A stretch of 64,000 bases of DNA from Sipunculus nudus. Its lineage: Eukaryota; Annelida; Sipuncula; Golfingiida; Sipunculidae. This document shows positions 37,627-47,715 of the stretch, one piece after another (position 1 is the first letter of the stretch; every line of letters starts with the position of its first letter). The translations under genes were made by a program, and so were the position numbers. The stretch spans positions 445,001 through 509,000 of the forward strand of contig JAPPUL010000068.1 of NCBI GenBank assembly GCA_026874595.1, read 5' to 3'. A model generated the notes under the pieces. The model had not been told where the DNA came from. It searched no databases and saw only the letters and a program-made list of their open reading frames with translations.

Positions 37627-38340
37627 TCAATCTTTATACTTTAATTTATCTTTCTTCTCTAATTGGTCCCCTTTGTGTTTTACTATCTTCCCTTCTACCA
37701 AATATATCGCGTCCTCGCATATGTTTTTTGCATGGTCGCCTATCCGTTCAAGACTTTTTGATATGTTGCTATAGGATAAGCCTATCTCTAGTAAACTCGC
37801 TTCCTCGCATATCTTAAGCACTTGTACCAGAAACTTCTCATATAGATTATCAAGCTCATTGTCCTCCTCTATCGTTTCACGCGCTCGCTTTACGTCCTCT
37901 TGCATGAACGATTCTAAAGACTTTCTAAGCATCCCTACTGCCTTATCTCCCATCACATAAAGCTCTTCTTTCATTAACAACGCCTGCTCTTTCAACACTA
38001 TCTCCTCTTCCTTCTCTACCAAAAATATTGCCTCTTGGGCTATCTTTACTGCGTAATCCCCCATCCGCTCCAAATCACTGTTTACTTTCAATGTCGATGC
38101 CACTACTCGTAAATCTATTGCTATCGGCTGCTTCAACGCAAATATCTTTAGGCATATCTTATCTATTATTACTTCTAAATTGTTTATATATGAGTCATTC
38201 TTACATACCTTCTGCGCAAGCCCATCATCTAATTGCTTAAGTGCCTTTAATGCATTTATTATCGCCTCCTCTACCGCATTACCCATCTCCGCAAGCTCTT
38301 TCTTCAATTTCTCTATCTCTCTATCTAATCGTATCTTCAC
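37627..38340 (-). CDS. phoU: Phosphate uptake regulator PhoU
   Basis: The 237-residue cytoplasmic protein is made of two homologous three-helix bundles, with E-R-M-G-D-Y-A-V-K-I (first) and E-R-I-G-D-H-A-K-N-I (second) as the metal-binding signatures. It restrains Pst transport and PhoR signalling when phosphate is plentiful. It follows pstB on the same strand (104 bases) and precedes the kinase gene. Confidence 0.94.
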   Translation of the reverse strand: MKIRLDREIEKLKKELAEMGNAVEEAIINALKALKQLDDGLAQKVCKNDSYINNLEVIIDKICLKIFALKQPIAIDLRVVASTLKVNSDLERMGDYAVKIAQEAIFLVEKEEEIVLKEQALLMKEELYVMGDKAVGMLRKSLESFMQEDVKRARETIEEDNELDNLYEKFLVQVLKICEEASLLEIGLSYSNISKSLERIGDHAKNICEDAIYLVEGKIVKHKGDQLEKKDKLKYKD

Positions 38341-38444
38341 CCTTTCACCTCCCTCTTTTTCTTTTTTTTACCGCCAAAACCATTACTAATAAATACTAAA
38401 ACAATTCTTTACAACAAGTTAGCTCTTTCCTAATTTAACATCTC

Positions 38445-39221
38445 TTATCCAAAACGACCCGTTACGTACTCTTCCGTTTTCTTCTTTTGCGGATTTGTGA
38501 ATATTTTCTCTGTTGTATCATATTCTATCAATTCTCCCAAATAGAAAAAGGCTGTGTAATCTGATACTCGCGCCGCCTCTTGCATGTTGTGGGTTACTAT
38601 TACTATTGTATAGTGCTTCTTTAATTCAAATATTAACTCCTCTATCTTTGTTGTGGCTATCGGATCAAGTGCACTCGCCGGCTCGTCCATCAAAAGTACA
38701 TCAGGTTCTACTGCCAACGCCCGCGCTATGCATAACCTTTGTTGTTGCCCTCCTGATAAGCCAAAGGCTGAGGTGTGAAGCCTGTCTTTTACCTCCTCCC
38801 ATAACCCCACCCTCTCCAAAACATCTTCTACCAAAACCTTTAATTTACTCTTGTTTCGCTGCCCAAATATCTTCGGCCCATATGCTATATTCTCAAAAAT
38901 TGTCTTGGGAAACGGATTCGAACGCTGGAATACCATCCCCACTTGCTTCCTTAACTGTACCACATCCATATCTTTAAATATATCTACACCATCTATATAG
39001 ACTTTCCCTACAAGACGTGTCCCCTCTATTAACTCGTTCATCCGATTTAAATTCTTTAAAAATGTCGTCTTCCCACAGCCCGACGGCCCTATTAACGCTG
39101 TTACCCTGTTTTTATACATTGTCATGCTTATGTCTTTTAGCGCCTTCTCCACTTCATTATAATAAAAATCCAAACCCTCTACTCTTATCTTCTCTTTAAG
39201 CTCTCCATTTCCATTATTCAT
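38445..39221 (-). CDS. pstB: Phosphate ABC transporter ATP-binding protein
   Basis: The 258-residue ATPase has a Walker [13 protein letters not shown], the ABC signature [15 protein letters not shown], a Walker [14 protein letters not shown] and the switch [11 protein letters not shown]. The PstB-specific NLNRMNELI follows Walker A. It powers inward phosphate transport by PstC-PstA from the inner side of the membrane. It lies 36 bases after pstA in the operon. Confidence 0.95.
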   Translation of the reverse strand: MNNGNGELKEKIRVEGLDFYYNEVEKALKDISMTMYKNRVTALIGPSGCGKTTFLKNLNRMNELIEGTRLVGKVYIDGVDIFKDMDVVQLRKQVGMVFQRSNPFPKTIFENIAYGPKIFGQRNKSKLKVLVEDVLERVGLWEEVKDRLHTSAFGLSGGQQQRLCIARALAVEPDVLLMDEPASALDPIATTKIEELIFELKKHYTIVIVTHNMQEAARVSDYTAFFYLGELIEYDTTEKIFTNPQKKKTEEYVTGRFG

Positions 39222-39257
39222 AAATACCTCATGACTTATTATATAAATAAAACTATT

Positions 39258-40814
39258 CTAAAATTTATACTTGCTAAACTTCGTTCTTATCCGACGACGT
39301 ACCACTATCGCAAGCAAGTTTAATAAAAACGTTAAAACCAATAACACAAATACCGTCGCATACAATACCGGCTTTGCCGCCTCCACATCAGGTGACTGCG
39401 TCGCTAGTATATATATATGATACCCAAGTTCCATAAACTGATTGTTAAGCTCTGTTGGCAGTTCTGCAAGATAATATGCTGCTCCGGTAAACAGTATCGG
39501 CGCAACCTCTCCTACCCCTCGACTTACTGATAATACTGCTCCTGTTAAAATCCCCGCAAGTGCATTTGGTATTACTAGTTTTGTTATCGTTTGAAACTTC
39601 GTTGCTCCAAGTGCATAACTACCACTCCTTATGTCTTCCGGAATACTCCTTAATGCCTCTTCTGTCGATACTATAACTACCGGTAAAGTTAATAACGCCA
39701 GTACCAAAGCTGCCCAGATTATCGCCGGCTGACCATATACTAGCTCACCCCCATAGAATATCTTATCTATTCCTACTCCTACAAACTGTATGAAAAAGCC
39801 AAGACCAAATAAGCCAAATACTATTGCAGGTACTCCCGCTAAATTGTGTATCGCAAGACGAACCATCCTCGTAAATATATTCTCTTTTGCATACTCATTT
39901 AAATATAAAGCCGTTATTACCCCTATCGGGATAACTGCTAAACTCATCAAAATTACTAACGCTACTGTCCCAAATATCGCTGAAAATATCCCCCCCTTAC
40001 TAAGACCACCCCCAGGACTCGTTCCTACAAACTTTAAAAGCGGCGTATACTGAAATTCTATCTTACCAAAACCTTGCTTTAATCTCTCAAGCTCCTCTTC
40101 TCTAACATAGCCCCTCTCTGACTCTCTAAGACCTTTATAAGCTCTTATATATCTAAATAACCTCTTTACATACTCTCCTTCAGATAATAATATATCACAA
40201 CCCAATAACTCATATTTAGATAATAATTCTTTTTGCGATTTATCATAAAGTTCATACTTTCCTCCCCTAAATACTCCATAATCTGATAAATAGTCAAGCA
40301 GTTCATCACGATATATATATTCATCACTCTCCTCTACATAAACATAAACACTCTGCAATACTTTAAGTATTTCTTCATTATATCCGATGCCCCCAAGCAG
40401 CTTTCCAAGTTCTATATAAGATTTATCATCAAGCGTTTCAGGTAGAACGTATGTATCCTTATAATACAAGCCTCCAAAATATTCTTCTCTATCTTTCTTA
40501 TATAGCTTTAGTAGCTTAGCCTTCTCTCCTTCATCGAGTAAGCTTAATATCTCATCTCCAAAATCTTTCTTATATAGTAGCTTCGGATGTCTTATCTCCT
40601 TCTCTATACGCTCAAAATCATCTCCACTAATACTCTCAGGTACTCGCCCGTAGAATATTTGTGTCCCCTTATACGCTATGTCCCCTACTATTATAGCTAA
40701 TACAAGTATCACCACCGCCATCGCAAAAAAACTTAACAACACAAATATACTCGTATGCTTTTTAAGCACTCTTAGCATCGTGTCTTTATATCTTCTAAAA
40801 CTACTATAGAGCAT
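39258..40814 (-). CDS. pstA: Phosphate ABC transporter permease PstA with a large periplasmic insertion
   Basis: A PstA usually has about 290 residues; this one has 518. The first membrane segment (about 23-43) is followed by some 200 hydrophilic residues (50-250, rich in Lys, Glu, Tyr) before the normal permease core resumes near residue 273 (SKGGIFSAIFGTVALVI, AIHNLAGVPAIVFGLFGLGFF). The EAA-type loop reads GATKFQTITKLVIPNALAGILTG. The extra domain should lie outside the cytoplasm between the first and second segments. Its function is unknown. The gene lies 20 bases after pstC. Confidence 0.9.
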   Translation of the reverse strand: MLYSSFRRYKDTMLRVLKKHTSIFVLLSFFAMAVVILVLAIIVGDIAYKGTQIFYGRVPESISGDDFERIEKEIRHPKLLYKKDFGDEILSLLDEGEKAKLLKLYKKDREEYFGGLYYKDTYVLPETLDDKSYIELGKLLGGIGYNEEILKVLQSVYVYVEESDEYIYRDELLDYLSDYGVFRGGKYELYDKSQKELLSKYELLGCDILLSEGEYVKRLFRYIRAYKGLRESERGYVREEELERLKQGFGKIEFQYTPLLKFVGTSPGGGLSKGGIFSAIFGTVALVILMSLAVIPIGVITALYLNEYAKENIFTRMVRLAIHNLAGVPAIVFGLFGLGFFIQFVGVGIDKIFYGGELVYGQPAIIWAALVLALLTLPVVIVSTEEALRSIPEDIRSGSYALGATKFQTITKLVIPNALAGILTGAVLSVSRGVGEVAPILFTGAAYYLAELPTELNNQFMELGYHIYILATQSPDVEAAKPVLYATVFVLLVLTFLLNLLAIVVRRRIRTKFSKYKF

Positions 40815-40834
40815 CTTTTCTCTTTTTACCTTAT

Positions 40835-41851
40835 TTACCTACGCCTTTTTCTTTTAACTTGCGCTTCGCCTCTTAATCTCTTTTCAAAACCATTTACTAT
40901 TATTGCACCTATATAGTTTATAATAAACGTCAACGAGAATAGTAAAAAACCTAAAAAGAATAGTACTGTATAATGAGTGTCGCCAAAAACCACCTCTCCC
41001 ATCTCTGCCGCAATCGATGCTGATATCGTCCTAAGTGATGCCCCTATGTCCCAAGTCAGTATAGGCGCATTACCGCTTACCATCAATACTATCATTGTCT
41101 CGCCTATCGCACGGCCAAACCCAAGTACTACCGCTGCAAATATTCCCGGCAAGGCAGCAGGCAAAACTATTTTATAACTAGTTTGATTATAATTAGCCCC
41201 AAGCGCAAGCGACGCCTCCTTATACGACTTCGGTACGCTATTTAGGGCGTCTTCCGATATTGTATATATTATAGGTATAACTGCAAAACTAAGAGCTATG
41301 CCTGCCGTAAACCCATTTAAACGAAACGTTAATCCAAAAAGATCTTGCATCCACGTTGCCATTACCATCAATGCAAAAAAACCAAGTACTACCGACGGTA
41401 TCCCCGCAAGTAGTTCTATCATCGGCTTTATTATTTCATTTACTTTCCTAGCCGCAAATTGTGAAGTGTATATTGCTGCCAAAACCGCTATAGGCGCTCC
41501 AAATAACATTGCTATTAGCGTTACCTTGATACTTGAAATCAGCAACGGCAATATACTAAACTTAGGATAATCTGAATTAGGCTGCCATATGTATCTGGCA
41601 TCATCATATCCCTCAAATACTTGCGGTAAGAAAAGCTTTGAAAGACTTGCTTCCTTAAATACTTCAGAATCTGTAAAAACTGGAAGTGCTTCCTTTGCTA
41701 TAAATATGAAGATTAAGAATATCGTTATTATCGAAAATGAGGCTACCACAAAAGTGAAAACCTTAAATAATGTATCCGCTAGATTGCTTCTTTTTGAACC
41801 AAAGAGTGTTTTAAGCTTAGATACCAGATTTTTATTACCGCCCTGCCCCAT
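40835..41851 (-). CDS. pstC: Phosphate ABC transporter permease PstC
   Basis: The 338-residue permease has six predicted membrane segments and the motifs IELLAGIPSVVLGFFAL and GANYNQTSYKIVLPAALPGIFAA (EAA-type loop). It pairs with PstA to form the phosphate channel. It follows pstS by 68 bases. Between its first and second segments it has a modest periplasmic loop, longer than in E. coli. Confidence 0.94.
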   Translation of the reverse strand: MGQGGNKNLVSKLKTLFGSKRSNLADTLFKVFTFVVASFSIITIFLIFIFIAKEALPVFTDSEVFKEASLSKLFLPQVFEGYDDARYIWQPNSDYPKFSILPLLISSIKVTLIAMLFGAPIAVLAAIYTSQFAARKVNEIIKPMIELLAGIPSVVLGFFALMVMATWMQDLFGLTFRLNGFTAGIALSFAVIPIIYTISEDALNSVPKSYKEASLALGANYNQTSYKIVLPAALPGIFAAVVLGFGRAIGETMIVLMVSGNAPILTWDIGASLRTISASIAAEMGEVVFGDTHYTVLFFLGFLLFSLTFIINYIGAIIVNGFEKRLRGEAQVKRKRRR

Positions 41852-41919
41852 TGGTAAACTCCAGATTAATAAGTTTTTGCGAATACAACTAAAAAGCCAT
41901 ACTCACAAAAACTAAAGAC

Positions 41920-42834
41920 TTACTTTACAGGATAATACCCCACGTCCTTAACTATCTTTTGCCCATCAGAGCTTAGTATCCAATCTATATACTCCTTAAT
42001 TGCCGGCTGCTTTTCCATCGCCTGCTTAGTTGTATATATAAATAGATATCTACTCAAAGGATAGTCTCCCGATTTAACACTCTCGTCATTTGGATAGTAA
42101 GCAGGCTCTCCTGTCTCTCGGCTTAGCTTCGCTAGCTTTATTGCCTTAGAATAAGCTTTTCCCCCATACCCAATGCCATTAACATCTTTTGAAACTGCAT
42201 TTACTATAGCTGAGGTGCCAGGCAGACTTTGTATACTATCTCCAAAATCTTTCCCTTTCAAAACATTCTTCTTAAAATATGAGTAGGTCCCTGAACTGTT
42301 TTCTCTACCATAAGCTACTATAGGGCGATTAGTCCCTCCAACTTTATTCCAATTTGAAACCTGTCCTAGAAATATTAAAGATAACTGAGGAAAAGATAAA
42401 CTATCTATCTTATTGTCCTTATGCAAATAGACTGAAAGTCCATCCATTGCACTTTTAAACTCAACAAGATCATATCCCTTAGCATTTAGTTTCTTTACTT
42501 CCTTTTCCTTAATAGCTCGACTTGCATTTGCTATATCTGTAGTCCCATTAAGCAAAGCTGCAATCCCAACCCCACTACCACCACCAGTTACCTGAACAGT
42601 AACATCTTTGTTCACTTTAGAATATTCAACAGCCCACTTTTGTCCCATAAGGACCATAGTATCAGAGCCCTTAACCGTAACACTTGCCTTTTGTTTCGAA
42701 AGACTTGCAGATTGCTTTTTAGCATCTTTTTTCTTACTCTGAGGGCCACTACCACAAGCCGACAACATTACACTAAGTGATGTAAAAATAGCTAATACAA
42801 TCACTTTTGTGTAACCAATTTTTTTTAGGAACAT
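41920..42834 (-). CDS. pstS: Phosphate-binding lipoprotein PstS
   Basis: The 304-residue protein starts with a lipoprotein signal (lipobox L-S-A-C at about residue 27), then a short Ser/Lys linker. The binding fold has the phosphate contacts seen in the family: KGSDTMV, VTGGGSGVGIAAL, and YGRENSSGTYSYF. It captures phosphate outside the inner membrane for PstCAB. It is the first gene of the pst operon, and the operon order pstS-pstC-pstA-pstB-phoU-kinase is standard. Confidence 0.95.
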   Translation of the reverse strand: MFLKKIGYTKVIVLAIFTSLSVMLSACGSGPQSKKKDAKKQSASLSKQKASVTVKGSDTMVLMGQKWAVEYSKVNKDVTVQVTGGGSGVGIAALLNGTTDIANASRAIKEKEVKKLNAKGYDLVEFKSAMDGLSVYLHKDNKIDSLSFPQLSLIFLGQVSNWNKVGGTNRPIVAYGRENSSGTYSYFKKNVLKGKDFGDSIQSLPGTSAIVNAVSKDVNGIGYGGKAYSKAIKLAKLSRETGEPAYYPNDESVKSGDYPLSRYLFIYTTKQAMEKQPAIKEYIDWILSSDGQKIVKDVGYYPVK

Positions 42835-43017
42835 AAGTTAAATCCTCCAAAAAAATAAGTACTAAGTCTAGATGCCATCATTAATAATAAAGTCATCTTA
42901 AAAGTAAACCGTAAAAAATATACAAAATATACCTTTCCCTGTTAAAGACATCTATTTAAACCCTATCCAAAAATAAAAGCTACCCCAAAAAGAATAAAAA
43001 TGCTAACTTAAAACAAA

Positions 43018-43049
43018 GTCATAGACTTATAAAGTCATAGACTTATAAA
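43018..43049 (+). repeat. 16-bp direct repeat in the pstS-tal intergenic region
   Basis: gtcatagacttataaa occurs twice, back to back (43018-43033 and 43034-43049). A third gtcata lies at 43080. The divergent promoters for pstS and the transaldolase lie in this 291-base gap, so the repeat is a candidate regulator-binding site, possibly related to phosphate control (inference). Confidence 0.6.
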
Positions 43050-43125
43050 GAAACAAGAATTAATACATTAAACTAAAACGTCATAAACTAAAATCAAGTT
43101 ATATAATAAAGAGGTATAAAAAAAC

Positions 43126-43770
43126 ATGCAATTATTTATAGACACAGCAAACCTAAAAGAGATAGAACAGATGAAAGATTTTATAGATGGCGTTACAACA
43201 AATCCGTCACTAGTCTCAAAAGAAAAGATTTCATTCAAAGAGTCCCTAAAACTAATATCACAGATTATAGATGGCCCAATAAGTGCGGAAGTAATTAGTA
43301 CAGAGCTTATGAGTATGCTAAAGGAGGCTTTTGAACTTGCTAAAATAAGTGAAAATATAGTAATAAAGCTGCCAATGACTCAAGATGGACTTAAAGCCTC
43401 AAAAGCATTGTATAAAGAAGGGATAAAAACGAATGTAACATTGTGCTTTTCGGCAAATCAAGCTCTACTTGCCGCAAAGGCTTTTGCAACTTATGTAAGT
43501 CCATTTATAGGACGCCTTGAGGATATTGGTGAAAACGGAATAAAGTTAATTGAGGATATAGTTAAAATATATGAGCACTATGAATTCAAGACAAAAATAA
43601 TATCAGCAAGTATAAGAAAGCCAAAACACGTATCAGAAGTGGCAAAAGCCAAAAGCCATGTAGCAACAATTCCATATAACATATTAAAACAACTTATAAA
43701 ACACCCTCTAACAGATAAGGGAATTGAAATATTCATAAAGGATTGGCAGGAGAGTGGTTTAAATATCTAG
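43126..43770 (+). CDS. tal: Transaldolase (short, TalC/FSA type)
   Basis: The 214-residue enzyme of the pentose phosphate pathway transfers a dihydroxyacetone unit between sugar phosphates. It starts [16 protein letters not shown] and has [12 protein letters not shown], and the catalytic Lys is in the [14 protein letters not shown] segment. The [27 protein letters not shown] region matches the FSA/TalC subfamily. TATAAT lies about 20 bases before the ATG with a short GAGG. Confidence 0.94.
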   Translation: MQLFIDTANLKEIEQMKDFIDGVTTNPSLVSKEKISFKESLKLISQIIDGPISAEVISTELMSMLKEAFELAKISENIVIKLPMTQDGLKASKALYKEGIKTNVTLCFSANQALLAAKAFATYVSPFIGRLEDIGENGIKLIEDIVKIYEHYEFKTKIISASIRKPKHVSEVAKAKSHVATIPYNILKQLIKHPLTDKGIEIFIKDWQESGLNI

Positions 43771-43857
43771 AAAAACTCTATTTTCTTCTAAAGACTATTT
43801 TATTTTATCAAAAAACTTATACGAAAAACTTATACTTAAAATAGAGTATCTGCTAAA

Positions 43858-45057
43858 ATGGACAAAAAGATTATAAATAATATATTGCTAAGTATATTCA
43901 TTGTAACTTATGCTATACAAGCTGTTTATAGCAAAGAGTTTGACAAAGAAGGGAGAAGGTGGCAGAATAAAGAAGTTAAAAAAAGAGCAAGTTACAAATT
44001 CCCAAAAGATCACTTTGCGCATAAAGGCTATGAGATAGAGTGGTGGTACTATACAGGACATTTTAGAGTTGAGAGTTTAGAAAAGGACTATGGGTATGAG
44101 CTAACATTTTTCAAGATAGAGCTTGGAAAAGCTAGTGCTTTTAAGAGAAAGCTTTATAAAACTTTCAAAGCAAAGCCAATATACATGTCTCATTTTGCAA
44201 TATCAGATAAAACAAAAAAGAAGTATTATTATAAAGAAAAGCTAACAAGGCCAATAGGAGGGGTATCGGGAGCAAGCGAGGATAGATATGAGATATGGAA
44301 CGGCTTATGGAGCGTAAAATTAAACGAAGTTGGAAAGCATATACTAAAAGCAAAGATGGATGAAGGAGGAAAGAGCTACAAGCTAGAATTAATCTTAGAA
44401 GCCAAAAAGAAACCTGTAATACATGGAAATGGTTTAAGTTTTAAGGGCGAGGAGGCTGATAACTATTCCTATTACTATTCTATTCCCCGACTTAGTACAA
44501 AAGGCTATCTATCTATAGACGGGAAAAGACATAAACTAAAAGATGGGATTAGTTGGTTTGATCACGAATGGATGAATAATAGGAAATATTTTGTTGCAAG
44601 GTGGGATTGGTTTAGCATACAACTTTCTAATGGAACAGATATAATGTTTTATAAAATAAAAGATGCGAATAACGTAGTACAAGCTGTTTCACAAGGGACA
44701 TTAAGCGATAAAGAGCAGAAGAAGACACACCTTTCATTAAGCGATACAAAAATAAAGGAATTAAGGTATTGGGAAAGCAAAAAGACAGGAGCTAGATATC
44801 CTGTTGCATGGAATTTAGAGATTAAAAAAGGCGAGATAGAAATAAATTTAGATATAGAAGCTTCTTTTGAGTCCCAAGAGTTCGTGCCACAAAGTGGGCA
44901 AGGAGTAATATATTGGGAGGGAGCGGTAGATGTAAAAGGTTTAATAGACGGAGAGGCTGTAGATGGGCTTGGATACGTTGAGTTAGTTGGCTATGCAAGA
45001 AAAGCAAGAAAAGCAAGAAAAGCAAGAAAAGAAAGTAAATTATTAAAAACACGATGA
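43858..45057 (+). CDS. Exported AttH/CrtC-like lipocalin-domain protein
   Basis: The 399-residue protein has a signal peptide (about residues 1-25). The domain start FPKDHFAHKGYEIEWWYYTGHF matches the AttH/carotenoid-1,2-hydratase-like superfamily, and WFDHEWMNN is the second family signature. It may act on a lipid or isoprenoid substrate at the periplasm or surface, but no isoprenoid genes are near. The C-terminus has a basic repeat (RKARKARKARKESK) from three 9-bp units (45001-45027). Its stop overlaps the kinase start (ATGA), so the two are translationally coupled. Confidence 0.8.
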   Translation: MDKKIINNILLSIFIVTYAIQAVYSKEFDKEGRRWQNKEVKKRASYKFPKDHFAHKGYEIEWWYYTGHFRVESLEKDYGYELTFFKIELGKASAFKRKLYKTFKAKPIYMSHFAISDKTKKKYYYKEKLTRPIGGVSGASEDRYEIWNGLWSVKLNEVGKHILKAKMDEGGKSYKLELILEAKKKPVIHGNGLSFKGEEADNYSYYYSIPRLSTKGYLSIDGKRHKLKDGISWFDHEWMNNRKYFVARWDWFSIQLSNGTDIMFYKIKDANNVVQAVSQGTLSDKEQKKTHLSLSDTKIKELRYWESKKTGARYPVAWNLEIKKGEIEINLDIEASFESQEFVPQSGQGVIYWEGAVDVKGLIDGEAVDGLGYVELVGYARKARKARKARKESKLLKTR

Positions 45058-46622
45058 AAGACAAGACAATACTAAATGCATTATCAAAAGAGCTTTTAGA
45101 ACACCGTAGTAAGAGTTTAGATGAGATATTAGATGAAATAAGTGTTGAAGCGACCAAATTGCTTGCAGCAGATCGTTGTACACTATATGTTTATGATTTA
45201 CTAAAAGACGAATTATGGTCCAAAATAGCGCAAAAGCTTGAAATAGATGAAATACGTCTTAAGATAGGACAAGGAATAGCAGGACATGTAGCCAAGACCA
45301 AAAAGCTTCTAAACATAAAAGATGCCTACGACACACCATATTTTAATCCAAGTATAGACAAATCAACAGGCTATAAAACAAAAACTTTACTAGTAAGCCC
45401 CATTCTAAACCATGAAAATGAATTAATAGGGGTAATAGAAATCCTTAACAAAAAAGAGGGAACATTTACAGGTAAAGATGAAGAGTTAATTGAGACATTT
45501 TCGAATGTATGTGCTATATCCATAGAGCAAGCGCAACTTTACCAATGGCATAAAGTCATAATGCGCTATAACGAAAACATAATTAGAAACATATCCTCAG
45601 GCCTTGTGGCAACAGATAATGAATTTAAAGTAAACTTAATAAACCGTACAGCAAAACTTCTTTTCAAGACTATAGGAATAAATATAAATAATAAAATACT
45701 ACCTGAGGCTCTAAGCTTCTTCAAAATACCAAATGAGTTTTTCGAAAACCTAAAAGTTCATGGCATTGCAAAGCTTGATAAGCTTGAAGTCTCCTTTAAA
45801 GGTATCACAATGTATTTTAATATTAAGGGCTCAAGCCTACAGGAGGAAAATAGTGAATCGTATGGATATATATTCTTATTTGATGATATAACAGAAAAGA
45901 CCTTATTAGAAATTGAAAAAAAACAAGAAGAGGCAACAACCTTAGTTGGCAGAATGGCAAGTTCTATAATTCACGATATTAAAAACCCGCTCACTATAAT
46001 AAAATCATATGTTCAACTTATACAAAAAACGCTCTTAAATAAAGATAGTGAAATAAAGGATAAGGGTAGACATTATTATAATATAGTCTCAAGCGAGATT
46101 GACAGACTAGTATCCATGGCAGATGAGGTTTTAGAATTTGTACAAGGAGAGTATAAAATAAACATAGAAGAATGCAATATGAAAAAACTTGTAGAAGATA
46201 TAAAATACCATATAGAAGAGCTTGTGCAAGATAAAGGGATAGATTTTGAAATATCTCTTTTATACAAAGGAAATATAAATATAGACAAAGATAAAATAAA
46301 GAGACTTTTTTATAATATAAGTTATAATGCAACCGACGCAATAATAAAAGATAATGGAAAGATAAGTTTGTCAATATCAAAAGAAGATAATTATCTAAAA
46401 ATAATATTTAAAGATAATGGTATTGGTATGCCTAAAAATATCCAAAAGACTATATTCAGACCCTTCGTAAGTCATAACAAAAGCAAAGGTATTGGGCTTG
46501 GGATGGCAATTGTTAAAAAGATTATAGATGAACACAAAGGGAATATTACTATAAATAGCGAAGTTAATATAGGCACTGAAATTGTTATCTTAATCCCTTT
46601 TAATTTAAATAACTCTAAATAG
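45054..46622 (+). CDS. GAF-domain histidine kinase
   Basis: The 522-residue soluble kinase has a GAF domain at about 15-165 (LLAADRCTLYVYDLLKDELWS, GQGIAGHVAKTKKLLNIKDAYDTPYFNP), a PAS-like domain at about 175-290, and a HisKA with the phospho-acceptor His in ASSIIHDIKNPL. The GHKL ATPase shows NISYNATDAI, DNGIGM and KGIGLGMAIV. No response regulator is adjacent. It is coupled to the upstream AttH-like gene by an ATGA overlap. A small ligand such as a cyclic nucleotide or haem could bind the GAF domain; its output target is unknown. Confidence 0.88.
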   Translation: MKDKTILNALSKELLEHRSKSLDEILDEISVEATKLLAADRCTLYVYDLLKDELWSKIAQKLEIDEIRLKIGQGIAGHVAKTKKLLNIKDAYDTPYFNPSIDKSTGYKTKTLLVSPILNHENELIGVIEILNKKEGTFTGKDEELIETFSNVCAISIEQAQLYQWHKVIMRYNENIIRNISSGLVATDNEFKVNLINRTAKLLFKTIGININNKILPEALSFFKIPNEFFENLKVHGIAKLDKLEVSFKGITMYFNIKGSSLQEENSESYGYIFLFDDITEKTLLEIEKKQEEATTLVGRMASSIIHDIKNPLTIIKSYVQLIQKTLLNKDSEIKDKGRHYYNIVSSEIDRLVSMADEVLEFVQGEYKINIEECNMKKLVEDIKYHIEELVQDKGIDFEISLLYKGNINIDKDKIKRLFYNISYNATDAIIKDNGKISLSISKEDNYLKIIFKDNGIGMPKNIQKTIFRPFVSHNKSKGIGLGMAIVKKIIDEHKGNITINSEVNIGTEIVILIPFNLNNSK

Positions 46623-46629
46623 ACTAAGC

Positions 46630-47628
46630 CTATCTTAACTTAATATTACTATCAATTAATTTTAAATCTTCACTATCAATATACTCTGAAGCCAAATCTA
46701 AATTAAGCCATTTAAATACATAATTATCACTTTCTAAAGTAATATCTTCAACCAGAGTTAAATAAAATGTCATCTCATAATGTTTATGGGTATTAATATT
46801 ATATATTCTATCACATGCTTGAGTTAATGAATATAACCTATTCTTTAAACTATCAGATATTTGGGAAAATAGAAATACAAGTCCTCTTTGTAAAGCATCC
46901 TTTGGGGTTTCTCCCTTAAGTATATGTGTTTCTATAAAACGCCATTTCTCAAAAGCTTTAGATGGGCCTTTTCGTGAAAGCATTAATAACTCCCCTCTAG
47001 CGTTTACAATTATTAGACGTGTTATGTAATGCATTATGATATTACTATGATTACGATAGTTATGTATATTTTGCTCTAGGCTTATTATCCTTTTTAAAGC
47101 ATTTACTCCCGTCTTTAAGTCATTATTCTCTAGATAATAATCAAAGCTATTTTTATATGCAAGCTCCCTTTCAAGCCGTGCTATTCGCCTCCTAAGCTCC
47201 TCCTCGCTACAACTACCTCGCCTTTTTATCCTTTCTATTAACTCCTCCCTTGATTCTATATTCACAAATATCGTAACAACTACCTCTGGTTTCCATTCTA
47301 TTACATCTAAGGCTCCCAATATATCAATATCTGTTATTACACTTATTCCTGATTTGATTTCTCGTTCTACTTCATTTATCCCCATACCATAATAATTATC
47401 ACCATGCACATATTTCCACTCTATTAATACTTCCCCTAATATCTTATTTTCAAATTCTTCTCGGGTTATGAAATAATATGGCTTGCCTTCTCCCTCTCCT
47501 TCCCTAATTGCTCGAGTTGTATAAGTCGGTAGGAAGGTGACTTTTGTGTCCCCTTTTGTTACTTCCTCTATTAATGTTGTCTTACCTGACCCCGCAGGCC
47601 CTATAAGCAAAAATACCAATCCTCTCAC
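46630..47628 (-). CDS. Guanylate kinase fused to a Nudix-like domain
   Basis: Residues 1-190 are a complete guanylate kinase: P-loop GPAGSGKT (10-17), the GMP-binding PTYTTRAIREGEGEGKPYYF, and the lid region KRRGSCSEEELRRR. Residues 200-332 look like a Nudix fold (ITRLIIVNARGELLMLSRKGP), but the Nudix box is degenerate (HILKGETPKDALQRGLVF) and lacks the catalytic REx2EE. The fused domain may bind a nucleotide without hydrolysing it. It ends seven bases from the convergent kinase gene. Confidence 0.8.
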   Translation of the reverse strand: MRGLVFLLIGPAGSGKTTLIEEVTKGDTKVTFLPTYTTRAIREGEGEGKPYYFITREEFENKILGEVLIEWKYVHGDNYYGMGINEVEREIKSGISVITDIDILGALDVIEWKPEVVVTIFVNIESREELIERIKRRGSCSEEELRRRIARLERELAYKNSFDYYLENNDLKTGVNALKRIISLEQNIHNYRNHSNIIMHYITRLIIVNARGELLMLSRKGPSKAFEKWRFIETHILKGETPKDALQRGLVFLFSQISDSLKNRLYSLTQACDRIYNINTHKHYEMTFYLTLVEDITLESDNYVFKWLNLDLASEYIDSEDLKLIDSNIKLR

Positions 47629-47715
47629 TAATTTTTATCTCCATTCTTTATCCTCCCATACAGTTTGCTCTTTCTTACTATATTAGCCGCTTTTTCTACT
47701 TAGCTCTAATCCCAT

